A DNA stretch of 17,551 nt from B73-G16 sp964611295 (GTDB lineage: Bacteria > Desulfobacterota > B13-G15): assembly GCA_964611295.1 (NCBI GenBank), contig CAZSWV010000017.1, forward strand, positions 1 through 17,551. Direction: 5' to 3'. The position numbers and the translations under genes were made by a program. The number at the start of each line of letters is the position of its first letter. Position 1 is the first letter of the stretch. The notes under the pieces were generated by a model. The model searched no databases and was not told where the DNA came from. It worked only from the letters and a program-made list of their open reading frames with translations. Positions 1 to 7,859 of this stretch are shown one piece after another.

Positions 1-940
1 TCCTTACCTCATTCTTCACATACTCACTTAGCTTGTGTTGAAGTCTTAAATACCTCTTGCTTTCTATTGGCTTTTTTCCTCTCCTTTGCATTTCTCTTTG
101 AATTCTGTCTACCTTTTCCGCATACTCCCTGACTTTGCTGTAAAACTCCCTGCCAAATAGGTCTCCTCTGTCTGAGACAAGAAGACACTCCATACCAAAG
201 TCAAGGGCTACCTCTCCACTGAGGGGTATCTCCTTTCTCTCTATCTCCTTCACAAGCCTTAATGTCCCATCCTCTGTTATCTGAACCATGCTTGTTAGCT
301 TCCCTCCCCTTTCCTCAAAATACTCATGAAGCTTCACAGGCAGATATATAGGCTTTCTCCTTTCATGGGTTGGCAGCCTTATCCAAAGGTCAAAGCCTTT
401 TGCCTTCCCTGGTCTTTCAATCAAAGCACACTTGCTATCCAAAAGCATAGAAACACCTTTAAAACTTGGCTTTCCCCAGCTTTTGAGTATGTGCTTGAAT
501 ATCTTCTTTGCAAGTAGTCTTTCTTCCTTGAGTATCTCATACTCATGCTTGTTTTCGTCTTTGTCTATCCACAGGGCTTGACTGCTTTTTGGAATTAGCC
601 ATTCCCTTCTGGAGTTGAGATAAAGGAGAACTCTTTTTGTCTTTTCAGGAAGTGTTGAGCCAAGAACTATCTCTTTGAACCTTTCTTGAACATTGCCAAT
701 AAAACTTTCCAATGTAGGGACAACCACATGATATTGGATAGTGGATTTGAACCTTTCTGAGAGAGGGGAGTTTAAATGTTTTATGTTGGCTTTTCTGTTA
801 AAAGAGCCAGTCTTAAAGAATAAAGACCATTGGAAGTTGGCAATAGTCTCTGCGGTTTCTCTGTATAGCTTTAAGACATGAGCTACAAGACTGCTTTTTC
901 TCTTTGTCATAGGGCATGAGACTTCAATAGCTCTATACAT
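1..940 (-). CDS. tnpB: TnpB-family RNA-guided nuclease, C-terminus outside the window
   Basis: A reading frame of 313 codons runs open from ATG at 940 to the window edge with no stop. The protein has a basic N-terminal half typical of TnpB (OrfB), followed by a RuvC-I motif around residues 245-250 (ALDFGM, putative catalytic Asp247), then a Lys/Arg-rich helix with QREMQRRGKKP near 281-291. The RuvC-II Glu, the zinc ribbon and the RuvC-III Asp should lie beyond position 1. The ATG overlaps the tnpA stop (TAG at 933-935) by 8 bases, the usual translational coupling in IS607 elements. TnpB proteins are omega-RNA-guided DNA nucleases that help retain the element, and the guide RNA would be expected near the unseen end. 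The visible part shows no frameshift, so it may be intact. Assignment as TnpB is firm; activity is not testable here. Confidence 0.88.
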   Translation of the reverse strand, partial: MYRAIEVSCPMTKRKSSLVAHVLKLYRETAETIANFQWSLFFKTGSFNRKANIKHLNSPLSERFKSTIQYHVVVPTLESFIGNVQERFKEIVLGSTLPEKTKRVLLYLNSRREWLIPKSSQALWIDKDENKHEYEILKEERLLAKKIFKHILKSWGKPSFKGVSMLLDSKCALIERPGKAKGFDLWIRLPTHERRKPIYLPVKLHEYFEERGGKLTSMVQITEDGTLRLVKEIERKEIPLSGEVALDFGMECLLVSDRGDLFGREFYSKVREYAEKVDRIQREMQRRGKKPIESKRYLRLQHKLSEYVKNEVR

Positions 941-1493
941 CTACAAGAACCTCTTGTTTTATCCTATCCGCCTTTTCTTTTGCCCTTCTCAGTCCATATA
1001 GCCTTGCGGAGAAGGAATAGATAATGGAAATAAAGTCTTGCAAAAGCTCTTGCTTGTCATCTCGAGACATTCGGACTACCTCTATCCGTTTTCCAAGTTT
1101 TCCTAAAAGTGTCTGGATATAATTAAACCCAAACCTTGTAAGCCTATCCTTGTGTTCCAAAAGCAAAATATCATAATCATCCCTGCTTAAAACTTCCATC
1201 AGTTTCCTTCTTTTGTCATTTACTCCAGAACCTATCTCTTTCACTACCGCCACAATTTGATAACCTCTGGCATTTGCATATTCAATTAGTCCCTGGGCTT
1301 GCCTTTCAAGATTGTCTTTGCTTGCATGGTCTGAAACCCTTGCATAAATAACTACTCTATTTGAAAGCGTAGATGGCCTTTCTTCTTCCACTATGATAGT
1401 CCCAGTAGGCATCTGATATCCTTTGATTAATCCTTGCTTAAACCACCTCCATGCGGTCTTATAACTTATACCCTTCCTCTTGGCGTACTCAGA
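933..1493 (-). pseudogene. tnpA: IS607 TnpA serine recombinase lacking its start codon
   Basis: From an ATG at 1412 the frame encodes 159 residues of a small serine recombinase: YARVS with the likely nucleophile Ser27, the KDNLERQ segment, and EHKDRLTRFGF near residues 85-95, all characteristic of IS607 TnpA. The 27 codons upstream in the same frame (1413-1493) encode the matching MerR-like helix-turn-helix (SEYAKRKGISYKTAWRWFKQ), which binds DNA in this family. That segment is preceded directly by an in-frame TAA at 1494-1496, and neither it nor the few codons beyond contain ATG, GTG or TTG. The protein therefore appears to have lost only its first residues and start, through deletion at the element edge or mutation. 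Translation could still begin at 1412, giving a catalytic domain without its DNA-binding head. Transposition by this copy alone is doubtful. Family call is firm; pseudogene status is likely. Confidence 0.82.
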
Positions 1494-1504
1494 TTAACTG
1501 TTAA
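1494..1504. repeat. Palindrome TTAACTGTTAA at the tnpA edge
   Basis: A perfect 5-base inverted repeat around a central base lies exactly where the tnpA reading frame loses its start; the TAA stop at 1494-1496 on the minus strand is its last three bases. It could be a recombinase-binding or subterminal site of the IS, or chance in AT-rich DNA. Confidence 0.35.
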
Positions 1505-1592
1505 TATCCTCAGAGACCAGTCGCCAAGACCTGTTGGGCGGTAAGCGCTTTGAAAGTCGCCTTTTAGGCCGCTCCCTCGCGTCCCTGTGGTT

Positions 1593-1617
1593 AAAAACGC
1601 CGTCACTTGAAGCGGGC
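1593..1617 (-). terminator. Weak terminator candidate after the catabolic operon
   Basis: About 15 bases past the stop of the last operon gene, the minus strand reads GCCCG, a roughly 10-base loop, CGGC, then GTTTTTAA. The stem is only four pairs with one bulge, helped by a CTT/AAG pair inside the loop. The T-run after it is what makes it a candidate; the stem is too short to be confident. The rest of 1505-1632 holds nothing I recognise. Confidence 0.3.
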
Positions 1618-1632
1618 AGGGCCTTTCCCCTT

Positions 1633-2202
1633 CTACCTCAGGCCGTCCTCCTTTTTGGCTTCTTCCTTTGTAAGACCGCCAACCCTGGGGTGTGGTCTCC
1701 CTCCATTTGTCACGCAGACGGCAAGGACTATCTCATCTGACTTTGGGGCATCCGGTACCGACACCGTCATGGCGTCAAAGTGGGACCTTACGAAGGCAGC
1801 GTCCTTGTAATGCAGAGGTATGTCTATTGTGGCCCCCATTCCTCCGATCTTCTTAGCCGAAGGTATAAGGGCCTTTCCCCCACCGACAGCCTCCCTTAAG
1901 GGAGTCCCCAATTTGGGGTGCAAGAGGGCAGCTGCATGTTCAAGTTCCCCTTTTTCACCTACGATGGCCGCCTTGCCGTAGCTCTCTACCTCTGAGCCGA
2001 GGGCCTCAACTGCCTTCTGGGAAAGGACCCTGCCGATCTCCTCACTGAAGTCTATCAAAGGGGTGAGGTCCTCTACATACCGCCCGGCGAATGGATTCTT
2101 TATGACCGCCATGACGGCCACCTTCTTTATCGGTCTTTCGGCCTTTTTTTCCCCGTCCCAGAAGATCTCCTCGATGACGGTCACTATTTTCCTGACCTCC
2201 AT
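1633..2202 (-). CDS. Amino acid synthesis (AA_synth, DUF1185) family protein
   Basis: The 189-residue protein matches the PF06684/DUF1185 family over its whole length: an N-terminal VRKIVTVIEEIF, the KNPFAGRY segment near residues 35-42, HPKLGTPLREAVGGGKA in the middle, PSAKKIGGMGATIDIPLHYKDAAFVRSHFDA, and a C-terminal GGRPHPRVGGLTKEEA. No enzyme activity is established for this family as far as I know; the name 'amino acid synthesis' is a legacy label. It starts at an ATG with GGAGG six bases upstream, one base after the stop of the UPF0280 gene, so the two are probably coupled. It is the last gene of the operon. The very conserved His, Lys, Ser and Arg residues suggest an active site, perhaps a hydrolase or isomerase step in heterocycle breakdown, but that is inference. 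Confidence 0.88.
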   Translation of the reverse strand: MEVRKIVTVIEEIFWDGEKKAERPIKKVAVMAVIKNPFAGRYVEDLTPLIDFSEEIGRVLSQKAVEALGSEVESYGKAAIVGEKGELEHAAALLHPKLGTPLREAVGGGKALIPSAKKIGGMGATIDIPLHYKDAAFVRSHFDAMTVSVPDAPKSDEIVLAVCVTNGGRPHPRVGGLTKEEAKKEDGLR

Positions 2203-2203
2203 C

Positions 2204-3025
2204 TCAAACCTCCATCAACTTTATCTTGGAACCCTCGCAGATAGTTGTCTCACACGAACCCTCAAGGTATAGAAAGGCTTCAAGGATCAGCCCTTTCTCC
2301 TTGAGGGCCCAAGCAGCCTTAAGCCCCTTTCCCAAGGCCTCCTTTACCTCTTCTGGCTTAAGGGGCCGCCTGGCCAGGACGACTTCCTCTTCTTCAAGGT
2401 CGGTCAAGGGGTCCAATTCCTTGGCCTTGGCCCTTTCAGCACACACAGGGTCAAGGAACGTGCTGTTGCACACCCAAGTAGCGGCTGCATCGCTGATGGC
2501 CCCAGTCTTTGCAAAAACCGTCACCGCATCGCAGATCCCCAAGGTAAAGCTCCGCCCACCAAGGCCGCTGGTGGCCACACCTACCCTTTCAAACCCCGAT
2601 ACCACAAAAACCTGCCTCCACCGCCCCCTTTCCCTTATGTCAACAAGGGCTACCTTGAAACCCCTGCCGTCCCTGCTGTAGATGGAGGCGTCGCCTCCGT
2701 TGTTTACCAAAAGGAAATCGAGGTCATGCCTGCAAAGGAGCCTCTCCAAGAGCACGTCTGCCACGGCACCTGCTACAGCTGCCATGGGGGTAAGGCTTAA
2801 CCCATCCACTGCCACAGCTGCCTCCACCATCCTCCTGGCCACCTCAGGCAAGCCCTTGGTGTTCTTTATGAGGTGTGCCTTTCTTTTTAAAACAGGCAAA
2901 ACCCCCTTTAGCTCCCCAAGGAGGTTCCTGAGCTCCTCTTCGACGAAAGTCCTGTCAAGGGGAACTTCGTCTCCCCCTTTTCTTCCCCGAAGGAAAACCG
3001 TGGCGGGTCCGATCTCCACTACCAT
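2204..3025 (-). CDS. UPF0280 family protein (ApbE-like fold)
   Basis: This 273-residue protein carries the UPF0280 signature: TPMAAVAGAVAD at 79-90, NNGGD at 108-112, VATSG at 150-154, GGRSFTLGICDAVTV, and DAAAT at 179-183. The NxGG, TSG and DAxAT pattern is shared with ApbE, the FMN transferase that attaches flavin covalently to threonines, so it probably has that fold. Whether it transfers flavin is unknown. The ATG at 3025 overlaps the last codons of the hnr-like gene by 7 bases. A GTG two codons later (3019) has a better-spaced AAGGA and is an alternative start. Its position directly behind a ferredoxin-type reductase suggests a role in that enzyme's maturation; this is inference from context. 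Confidence 0.88.
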   Translation of the reverse strand: MVVEIGPATVFLRGRKGGDEVPLDRTFVEEELRNLLGELKGVLPVLKRKAHLIKNTKGLPEVARRMVEAAVAVDGLSLTPMAAVAGAVADVLLERLLCRHDLDFLLVNNGGDASIYSRDGRGFKVALVDIRERGRWRQVFVVSGFERVGVATSGLGGRSFTLGICDAVTVFAKTGAISDAAATWVCNSTFLDPVCAERAKAKELDPLTDLEEEEVVLARRPLKPEEVKEALGKGLKAAWALKEKGLILEAFLYLEGSCETTICEGSKIKLMEV

Positions 3026-4536
3026 TCCTTCTCGGTCTTGAACACGTCTTCGAGGGATCGGAGGGCTTCCACGTGCCCGCCGATGGCCTCAAAAGTCTCC
3101 CTTCTCATGGTATATTCGACTGGTACCACAAAGGACGGGGTCGGTGAAAGGTATATACTTCCGCCCTTTATCCTTTCCACGTCCACAAGGAAGTTAATCC
3201 CACCTCCTGGGAAGATGAAGGGTTTCGCCCCGCCTATAGTGACATGGACTTTACCCTCGTGTACAGCTTTGGTGAGCTCAAGGGGCCTTTTTGTAACCCC
3301 TGCCCTGGCTGAACCCCCTAGGCCGCCGGAAAAGACGGCGCTTACCCTGGACCTTTCGCACGAACTTCTGAGCAGCTCCACAAAATCCAGGACCGCGCGG
3401 GGCGGCGGTTCCTCTACGAATTGGCGTCCCTTCAACTTGTAAAAGAAAAACGACCTTCCTGTGGTCTCCGTTATAAGGAGGCTCATGCCCTCTTTGGCCT
3501 CCTTCCAGTCCACTTCCCTTATTACGTCAAGTGGGTCGGTTATGTCAGTCCCCCCAATGCCCTTGCCTTTGGCCAAGAAATATCTGCCGTCTGTGCTCTT
3601 TTGCCCTTTGATGTATATTGGGGACCTCTTCTTGCCGAGGTATCTAGCAGCGGGGTGTTCGCTGAAGAGGCCCGTTATGTGTCCGTCAAGTATAACGATC
3701 TCATCGGCCACCTCCATCATCAGGGGGGCGAAAAGGCCGATGGTGGCGCTTCCACAGCCTACCCTCATCACCTCAAGCCTCTGGCCGTCTATCACCGGTA
3801 CTTCTCCGAGCTGCAACTCAACGGTTGCCCCATCCTCTATTTCGAGCCTCACCCATTTTCGGCATATGATCTCGTAAATGACCTTAGCCGCGAATATGCC
3901 GTCAGGGGACGTGAGGACGTTCACCCCACCGAGGGAAAGGACCTTTGAACCGTACTCCTCCGTACAGAGGTGACCGACTACCCTCTTGCCCTTTCGCCTC
4001 ACATAGACCTTCTTTCCCTCCTGCCCAAGGTAAAGGTCGGTGTCTATCTTGACCTTGAGGCCACTGTAGCTGAGCGGGGCCTCGGTGACCACGGTCACTA
4101 CCTCTACCCCGTCCCTTGTCCCGCTCACTATAAGGGGCGAAGGTCTGTAGTCTGGGTAGGTAGTGCCCACGCCTATTCCGAGGACCAAGGGCTCCTCAAT
4201 GTACTCGTCCCTGATCCCCCGGGCTATCTCCTTTACTTCTTCGTAGGTGTGGACCCTACCCTCTCTTGACACCACTCCGCCCACGTTTCTGTACCTTTTG
4301 CAGGCTCCATAATGTCCTTCGGGTATCACGCACATGACAGGGCATGCCTCGCACCTTGCCCCCTGTTCCACTTCTTGCGGAGACAGGGCACCTTCAGGGC
4401 AAACCTTGGCGCAGGTCTTACACTCGCAACAGCCTTCCCCCACCCTCGCCTTCTTATCCACGACCTCGATGACCCCTAAGGGACACACCTCCTCGCAGAG
4501 TCCACACCCTTTGCATGCCATGAGGTCCACTTTCAT
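3019..4536 (-). CDS. hnr: 6-hydroxynicotinate reductase-like iron-sulfur protein
   Basis: The 505-residue protein begins with two ferredoxin-type [4Fe-4S] motifs, C8-C11-C14-C18-Pro and C36-C39-C42-C46-Pro, followed by a third cysteine group, C62-x2-C65-x3-C69-x9-C79. The remaining 420 residues form the domain found in proteins annotated as 6-hydroxynicotinate reductase. In E. barkeri Hnr reduces 6-hydroxynicotinate to 1,4,5,6-tetrahydro-6-oxonicotinate with reduced ferredoxin. The next enzyme of that pathway, enamidase, is encoded directly upstream, which strengthens the call. ATG at 4536 is preferred over TTG at 4542 because AGGAG lies seven bases before it; the gene starts two bases after the ena stop. 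The protein is probably cytoplasmic, with no signal peptide. A relative acting on another heterocycle, such as a hydroxypyrimidine, cannot be excluded. Confidence 0.8.
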   Translation of the reverse strand: MKVDLMACKGCGLCEEVCPLGVIEVVDKKARVGEGCCECKTCAKVCPEGALSPQEVEQGARCEACPVMCVIPEGHYGACKRYRNVGGVVSREGRVHTYEEVKEIARGIRDEYIEEPLVLGIGVGTTYPDYRPSPLIVSGTRDGVEVVTVVTEAPLSYSGLKVKIDTDLYLGQEGKKVYVRRKGKRVVGHLCTEEYGSKVLSLGGVNVLTSPDGIFAAKVIYEIICRKWVRLEIEDGATVELQLGEVPVIDGQRLEVMRVGCGSATIGLFAPLMMEVADEIVILDGHITGLFSEHPAARYLGKKRSPIYIKGQKSTDGRYFLAKGKGIGGTDITDPLDVIREVDWKEAKEGMSLLITETTGRSFFFYKLKGRQFVEEPPPRAVLDFVELLRSSCERSRVSAVFSGGLGGSARAGVTKRPLELTKAVHEGKVHVTIGGAKPFIFPGGGINFLVDVERIKGGSIYLSPTPSFVVPVEYTMRRETFEAIGGHVEALRSLEDVFKTEKEW

Positions 4537-4538
4537 GG

Positions 4539-5702
4539 TCAAGCTCCTGATATTTTTGGTTGTCTAACCGGAGGGGGCGTGTTCCTGCTCGGGAAAGCCC
4601 TTATCTGGCCGTCGACGATCACCATGGCTATGCCCGGTATGTCGCCCAGCTCTATGGCCCTCTTTGCGTCAACACCCGCCGAACCCATAGGGGCATCTAT
4701 GAGCTGGAGGTCCGCTTCCATCCCTACCTTGACCGTACCGTGGCGTAAACCGAACACCCTCTGGGTGTTGCCGCTCGCACAGCACACGGCCACCTCAGCC
4801 GGTATCCCACAAAGGGAGGAAATAAAGTTCACCACCCTCCATATCCCGAGGGGTATGACGCCCGTACCCGAAGGGGCATCGTTTCCGATAATGAGGCGGG
4901 AAAGTATCCCTTTTTCCTTCATATAGCTGGCTATCTCATAGGCGGTAAGGGGGTTCCCACAGTGCACTATCTCTATAGCGCATTCTGTGGCATCTATGAT
5001 CTTCTTAGCCTCCGAGACGCTTACGCTTGTTGGACCTCCGTTCAGGTGGCAACAGACATCGGGTTTAACCCTCAGGACGTCCTCACATCTGACCGTGGAG
5101 CTCCCGGGTATGGATGTCCCCCCTACGTGCATGAGCACCTTCATTCCGTACTTTTTCGCCCACCGGACCATCTCCTCTGCCTCCTCGGCCGTTTTAACGC
5201 TCCCAAGGCCGATTTCCCCTATGAGCCATACCCCTTTTTGGCTCAGCTCCCTGAAGTCCTCTTCCTTGAGGCCCTTTTCAAGGATCAAGGCACCCCCGTA
5301 GACCTTCACACCAGAGGGCCTAAACCTCGCGAAAGACCTCTGCGCTAGGACGGCCAGGGCTTTGACCCCCTCAGGGTCGGTGGGCCTGCCCGGCAGATGG
5401 ACCTCCCCTGCAGATATCATGGAGGTAACCCCTCCATGGAGACTGCTCTCGATAAAGCCTATTTGGTTCTGCCGCGGCGTGTAATCCCCGAACACAGGAT
5501 GAGCATGGGAGTCTATGAACCCTGGACAAACTGTCATGCCGTCAGCGTCCACCACTGGCCCCTCGAAGGGGATCTCTTCCCGAATCCGTATCTCCTTTAT
5601 TTTGCCGTCCTCCACAAGGATGGAGCACGGCCCTTCTATCAAAGGCTCCTCTATATCTCCAGTGAAGACCATCCCTATGTTCCTTATGAGCATGGCCCTC
5701 AT
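4539..5702 (-). CDS. ena: Enamidase (cyclic enamide hydrolase, amidohydrolase superfamily)
   Basis: In E. barkeri enamidase opens 1,4,5,6-tetrahydro-6-oxonicotinate to 2-formylglutarate and ammonia. This 387-residue protein carries segments I recognise from that enzyme: DYTPRQ at 73-78, HGGVTSMISAG at 89-99, HLPGRP, GVKVYGGALILEKGL at 131-145, GEIGLG at 162-167, GGTSIPGSSTV at 194-204, NGGPT, CGNP, GNDAPSGTGVIPLG at 273-286 and SRNTPP near the end. Likely metal ligands are His66 and His68 (HAH), Glu163, His192, His219 and Asp275, the binuclear centre of the superfamily. The length is as expected. ATG at 5702 is preferred over TTG at 5708 because AGGAGG lies nine bases upstream; its ATGA overlaps the stop of the hydroxylase gene. 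Family and reaction type are firm; the natural substrate is inferred. Confidence 0.9.
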   Translation of the reverse strand: MRAMLIRNIGMVFTGDIEEPLIEGPCSILVEDGKIKEIRIREEIPFEGPVVDADGMTVCPGFIDSHAHPVFGDYTPRQNQIGFIESSLHGGVTSMISAGEVHLPGRPTDPEGVKALAVLAQRSFARFRPSGVKVYGGALILEKGLKEEDFRELSQKGVWLIGEIGLGSVKTAEEAEEMVRWAKKYGMKVLMHVGGTSIPGSSTVRCEDVLRVKPDVCCHLNGGPTSVSVSEAKKIIDATECAIEIVHCGNPLTAYEIASYMKEKGILSRLIIGNDAPSGTGVIPLGIWRVVNFISSLCGIPAEVAVCCASGNTQRVFGLRHGTVKVGMEADLQLIDAPMGSAGVDAKRAIELGDIPGIAMVIVDGQIRAFPSRNTPPPVRQPKISGA

Positions 5703-7855
5703 TGCCAACTACCTCCTTTCTTCCCCTCTAAGGCTAGTTTTAAAGCCTCTATATCACAGGGTAGTTCGTACACGCGCACCCCTGTCGCGTCGTATATGGC
5801 GTTTATGATGCTTGGGGCCTGCGGTATAAGGGCAGGTTCACCAAGGCCTTTTGCCCCTAAAGGACCTGTAGGTTCTTCTGCTTCTACGAAAAACACCTCT
5901 ACCTCAGGCATGTCGAGCGAGGTCGGGATGAGGTAACTGTCCAGGGACCGCGTCTGTCCAGGTGCGTACCTCTCCATGAGGGCATAGCCGATCCCCATGG
6001 CTATTCCACCGTAAACTTGGCCCTTGGCCCCTTCCAAGTTCACCACCTTCCCTACGTCATGGGCCGCATACACCTTTAAGACCTTCACGTAACCCGTCTC
6101 CTCCTCCACTTCCACCTCCGTCATATGGGTGGCGTAGGAGTAAGTAGCATAAGGGATTCCCGAACCGGTATGGGGGTCAAGGCTTGAAGTGGGAGGGTCG
6201 AAGAAACCCTCAAAGCAGGGGAGGCCTCTATCCCTATAAGCGGCAACTACGTCCTTCAAGCCCCTCCCCCTGTAAAACCCCTCCCTGATGAGGAACTCCT
6301 TCAACTTCACGGCTGCTTCGTACACCGCCCTACCCGAAATGTAGGTCTGGCGGCTGGCCGAGGTGGAACCCACATCCTCTGTCAGGTCCGTATCAGCACG
6401 CACCAGTTCCACCTCTTTCGGCTCCAAACCGAGGACCTCACAGACTATCTGGACCAAGACCGTATCCGAACCCTGCCCGATGTCGCAGGCGCCAGTGTAA
6501 AGGACTACCTTCCCCTCCTCGCTGAGCAGGAGCCTGGCTCGAGAGGGGTTGGGGATCCCTGTGTTCCCTATGCCGTAAAACATGCAGGCGCAGCCAAAAC
6601 CCCTCCCTTTTGCCTTTCTGCGCTCTCGCCAGAAAGGCTCTATCTTCTTTATGGTCTCAAGGAGGCCTACACCGTGTTTGAGTAGCTGGCCCGTAGCGGT
6701 AACGGAGCCCTCCCTGAGGCCGTTTTTCAACCTCAGGACGAGAGGATCCATCCCGAGTGCCTCAGCGAGGATGTCCATCTGGGATTCGTGGGCGAAGGCG
6801 ACCTGCGGGACCCCAAAACCCCTCATGGCCCCCGCTACGGGGTTGTTCGTGTAAAACATCTTGCTCTCCACGAAGACGTTGGGGACCTCGTAGGGCCCGG
6901 AGGCATGGATGGCGGCCCTGAGACAGACCGTCTCCCCATAGGAGGCGTAGGCCCCGGTATCACCTACGATGCGGACCTCTATGGCCTTCAGGCGCCCGTC
7001 TTTCGTGGCCCCTGTCTTGTAACTTATGAAAAGGGGATGGCGCTTTGTCCCAACCAGGAGGCTCTCCTCCCTGCTGTACCGTATAAGGACGGGCCTCCCC
7101 GTTAAGTAGACGGAAAGGGCCACATAGCCCTCCACGGTCATGTCCAGCTTACCGCCAAAACCGCCACCTGTGGTCGCCTGCACTACCCTTATCCTCTCTT
7201 CAGGTATGCCGAGGACCCTCGATATCTCCCTCCTCTTGTAGTGGACGTTTTGAGTGGAGGCATAAACCACGATCCTGCCCCTCTCGTCCAAATAGCCGAA
7301 CGCGCATTCGGTCTCCAAATAAGCGTGGTCCACCCAATGGGTTTTGTAGGCCCTCTCGACCACTATATCCGATTCCTCGAATCCCCTCTTTACGTCTCCC
7401 TTTATGACCCTCCTTAGGCTCAGGAGGTTCCCTCCTTCGTGGACGAAAACCGAGCTCCTTTCGGCTTCAAAGGGATCTGCCACTACCTCTATGTCCTCGT
7501 AGTCCACTTGGATGAGCTCAAGGGCCTTTCTGGCTATCTCCTCCCTTTCGGCCAATACGAGGAGTATGGGATCGCCCACGTACCTCACTTTCCTTTCGCA
7601 CAGCAGGGGTTGGTCCTTTCGGATGATCCCTATTTTGTTCTCACCGGGGATGTCCTTGGCTTGGATGATCCTAACGACCCCCGGCAGGCTGAGCGCCCTT
7701 TGGGTGTCGATCCTCTTTATATAAGCATGGGGTCTCGTGCTCCTGAGGATGGCCCCATAGAGCATACCCTCCAGGTAGAAATCGGCTGCATAAAGGGCCT
7801 TGCCCGTGACCTTTTCAAGGGCGTCTACCCTCGGGATCTGACGCAAAAAGGGCAT
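5699..7855 (-). CDS. Molybdopterin-binding subunit of a xanthine dehydrogenase-family hydroxylase (nicotinate dehydrogenase-like)
   Basis: This 718-residue large subunit has the full set of molybdenum-hydroxylase motifs: TGGGFGGK at 229-236, GAMRGFGVPQ at 342-351, DIGQGSD at 458-464, and GAKGLGEPA at 667-675, where Glu673 is the expected catalytic base. Such enzymes add oxygen from water to an electron-poor ring carbon next to nitrogen. In E. barkeri the corresponding nicotinate dehydrogenase large subunit is split into NdhL and NdhM; here it is one chain, as in most relatives. It starts at ATG 7855 with AGGAGG about eight bases upstream, inside the end of the FeS/FAD gene, and its stop overlaps the enamidase start. 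The position next to ena and hnr makes nicotinate, or a similar N-heterocyclic acid, the likely substrate. Substrate is not proven by sequence. Confidence 0.92.
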   Translation of the reverse strand: MPFLRQIPRVDALEKVTGKALYAADFYLEGMLYGAILRSTRPHAYIKRIDTQRALSLPGVVRIIQAKDIPGENKIGIIRKDQPLLCERKVRYVGDPILLVLAEREEIARKALELIQVDYEDIEVVADPFEAERSSVFVHEGGNLLSLRRVIKGDVKRGFEESDIVVERAYKTHWVDHAYLETECAFGYLDERGRIVVYASTQNVHYKRREISRVLGIPEERIRVVQATTGGGFGGKLDMTVEGYVALSVYLTGRPVLIRYSREESLLVGTKRHPLFISYKTGATKDGRLKAIEVRIVGDTGAYASYGETVCLRAAIHASGPYEVPNVFVESKMFYTNNPVAGAMRGFGVPQVAFAHESQMDILAEALGMDPLVLRLKNGLREGSVTATGQLLKHGVGLLETIKKIEPFWRERRKAKGRGFGCACMFYGIGNTGIPNPSRARLLLSEEGKVVLYTGACDIGQGSDTVLVQIVCEVLGLEPKEVELVRADTDLTEDVGSTSASRQTYISGRAVYEAAVKLKEFLIREGFYRGRGLKDVVAAYRDRGLPCFEGFFDPPTSSLDPHTGSGIPYATYSYATHMTEVEVEEETGYVKVLKVYAAHDVGKVVNLEGAKGQVYGGIAMGIGYALMERYAPGQTRSLDSYLIPTSLDMPEVEVFFVEAEEPTGPLGAKGLGEPALIPQAPSIINAIYDATGVRVYELPCDIEALKLALEGKKGGSWQ

Positions 7856-7859
7856 CTGT

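Larger units (their letters stand above)
1..1496 (-). mobile_element. IS607-family insertion sequence (partial in window)
   Basis: The pair of a serine-recombinase TnpA followed by an overlapping TnpB in the same orientation is the layout of IS607-family elements. The stretch is clearly more AT-rich than the DNA beyond about position 1510, which supports an imported unit. The tnpB-side end lies outside the window. The tnpA-side end is not exactly defined: the recognisable tnpA reading frame stops matching at 1493, and an 11-base palindrome (TTAACTGTTAA, 1494-1504) sits at that junction. IS607 elements usually make no target duplication and have no long terminal repeats, so the edge cannot be fixed from this sequence alone. 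Confidence 0.85.

Noticed and set aside
326..517. Plus-strand open frame of 63 codons
   Set aside because: It is antisense within tnpB, which is open over the whole region with family motifs.
3823..3834. DGAT in the Hnr-like protein as a covalent flavin attachment site
   Set aside because: It lacks the full ApbE target pattern (Asp, two residues, Ser/Thr, Gly/Ser, Ala, Thr), so I do not claim it, though it is worth checking with the UPF0280 hypothesis.
3421..3948. Long plus-strand open frame (175 codons) inside hnr
   Set aside because: It is antisense to a well-supported gene, its residues are the usual shadow composition (Pro, His, Tyr, Leu rich), and it matches no family.
5397..5936. Plus-strand open frame of 179 codons over the ena/hydroxylase junction
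   Set aside because: It is antisense across two overlapping real genes and has no domain or plausible start context.
5699..7855. Selenocysteine in the hydroxylase, since E. barkeri nicotinate dehydrogenase contains selenium
   Set aside because: No in-frame TGA interrupts the gene, and the selenium of that enzyme is a labile cofactor atom, which sequence cannot show.
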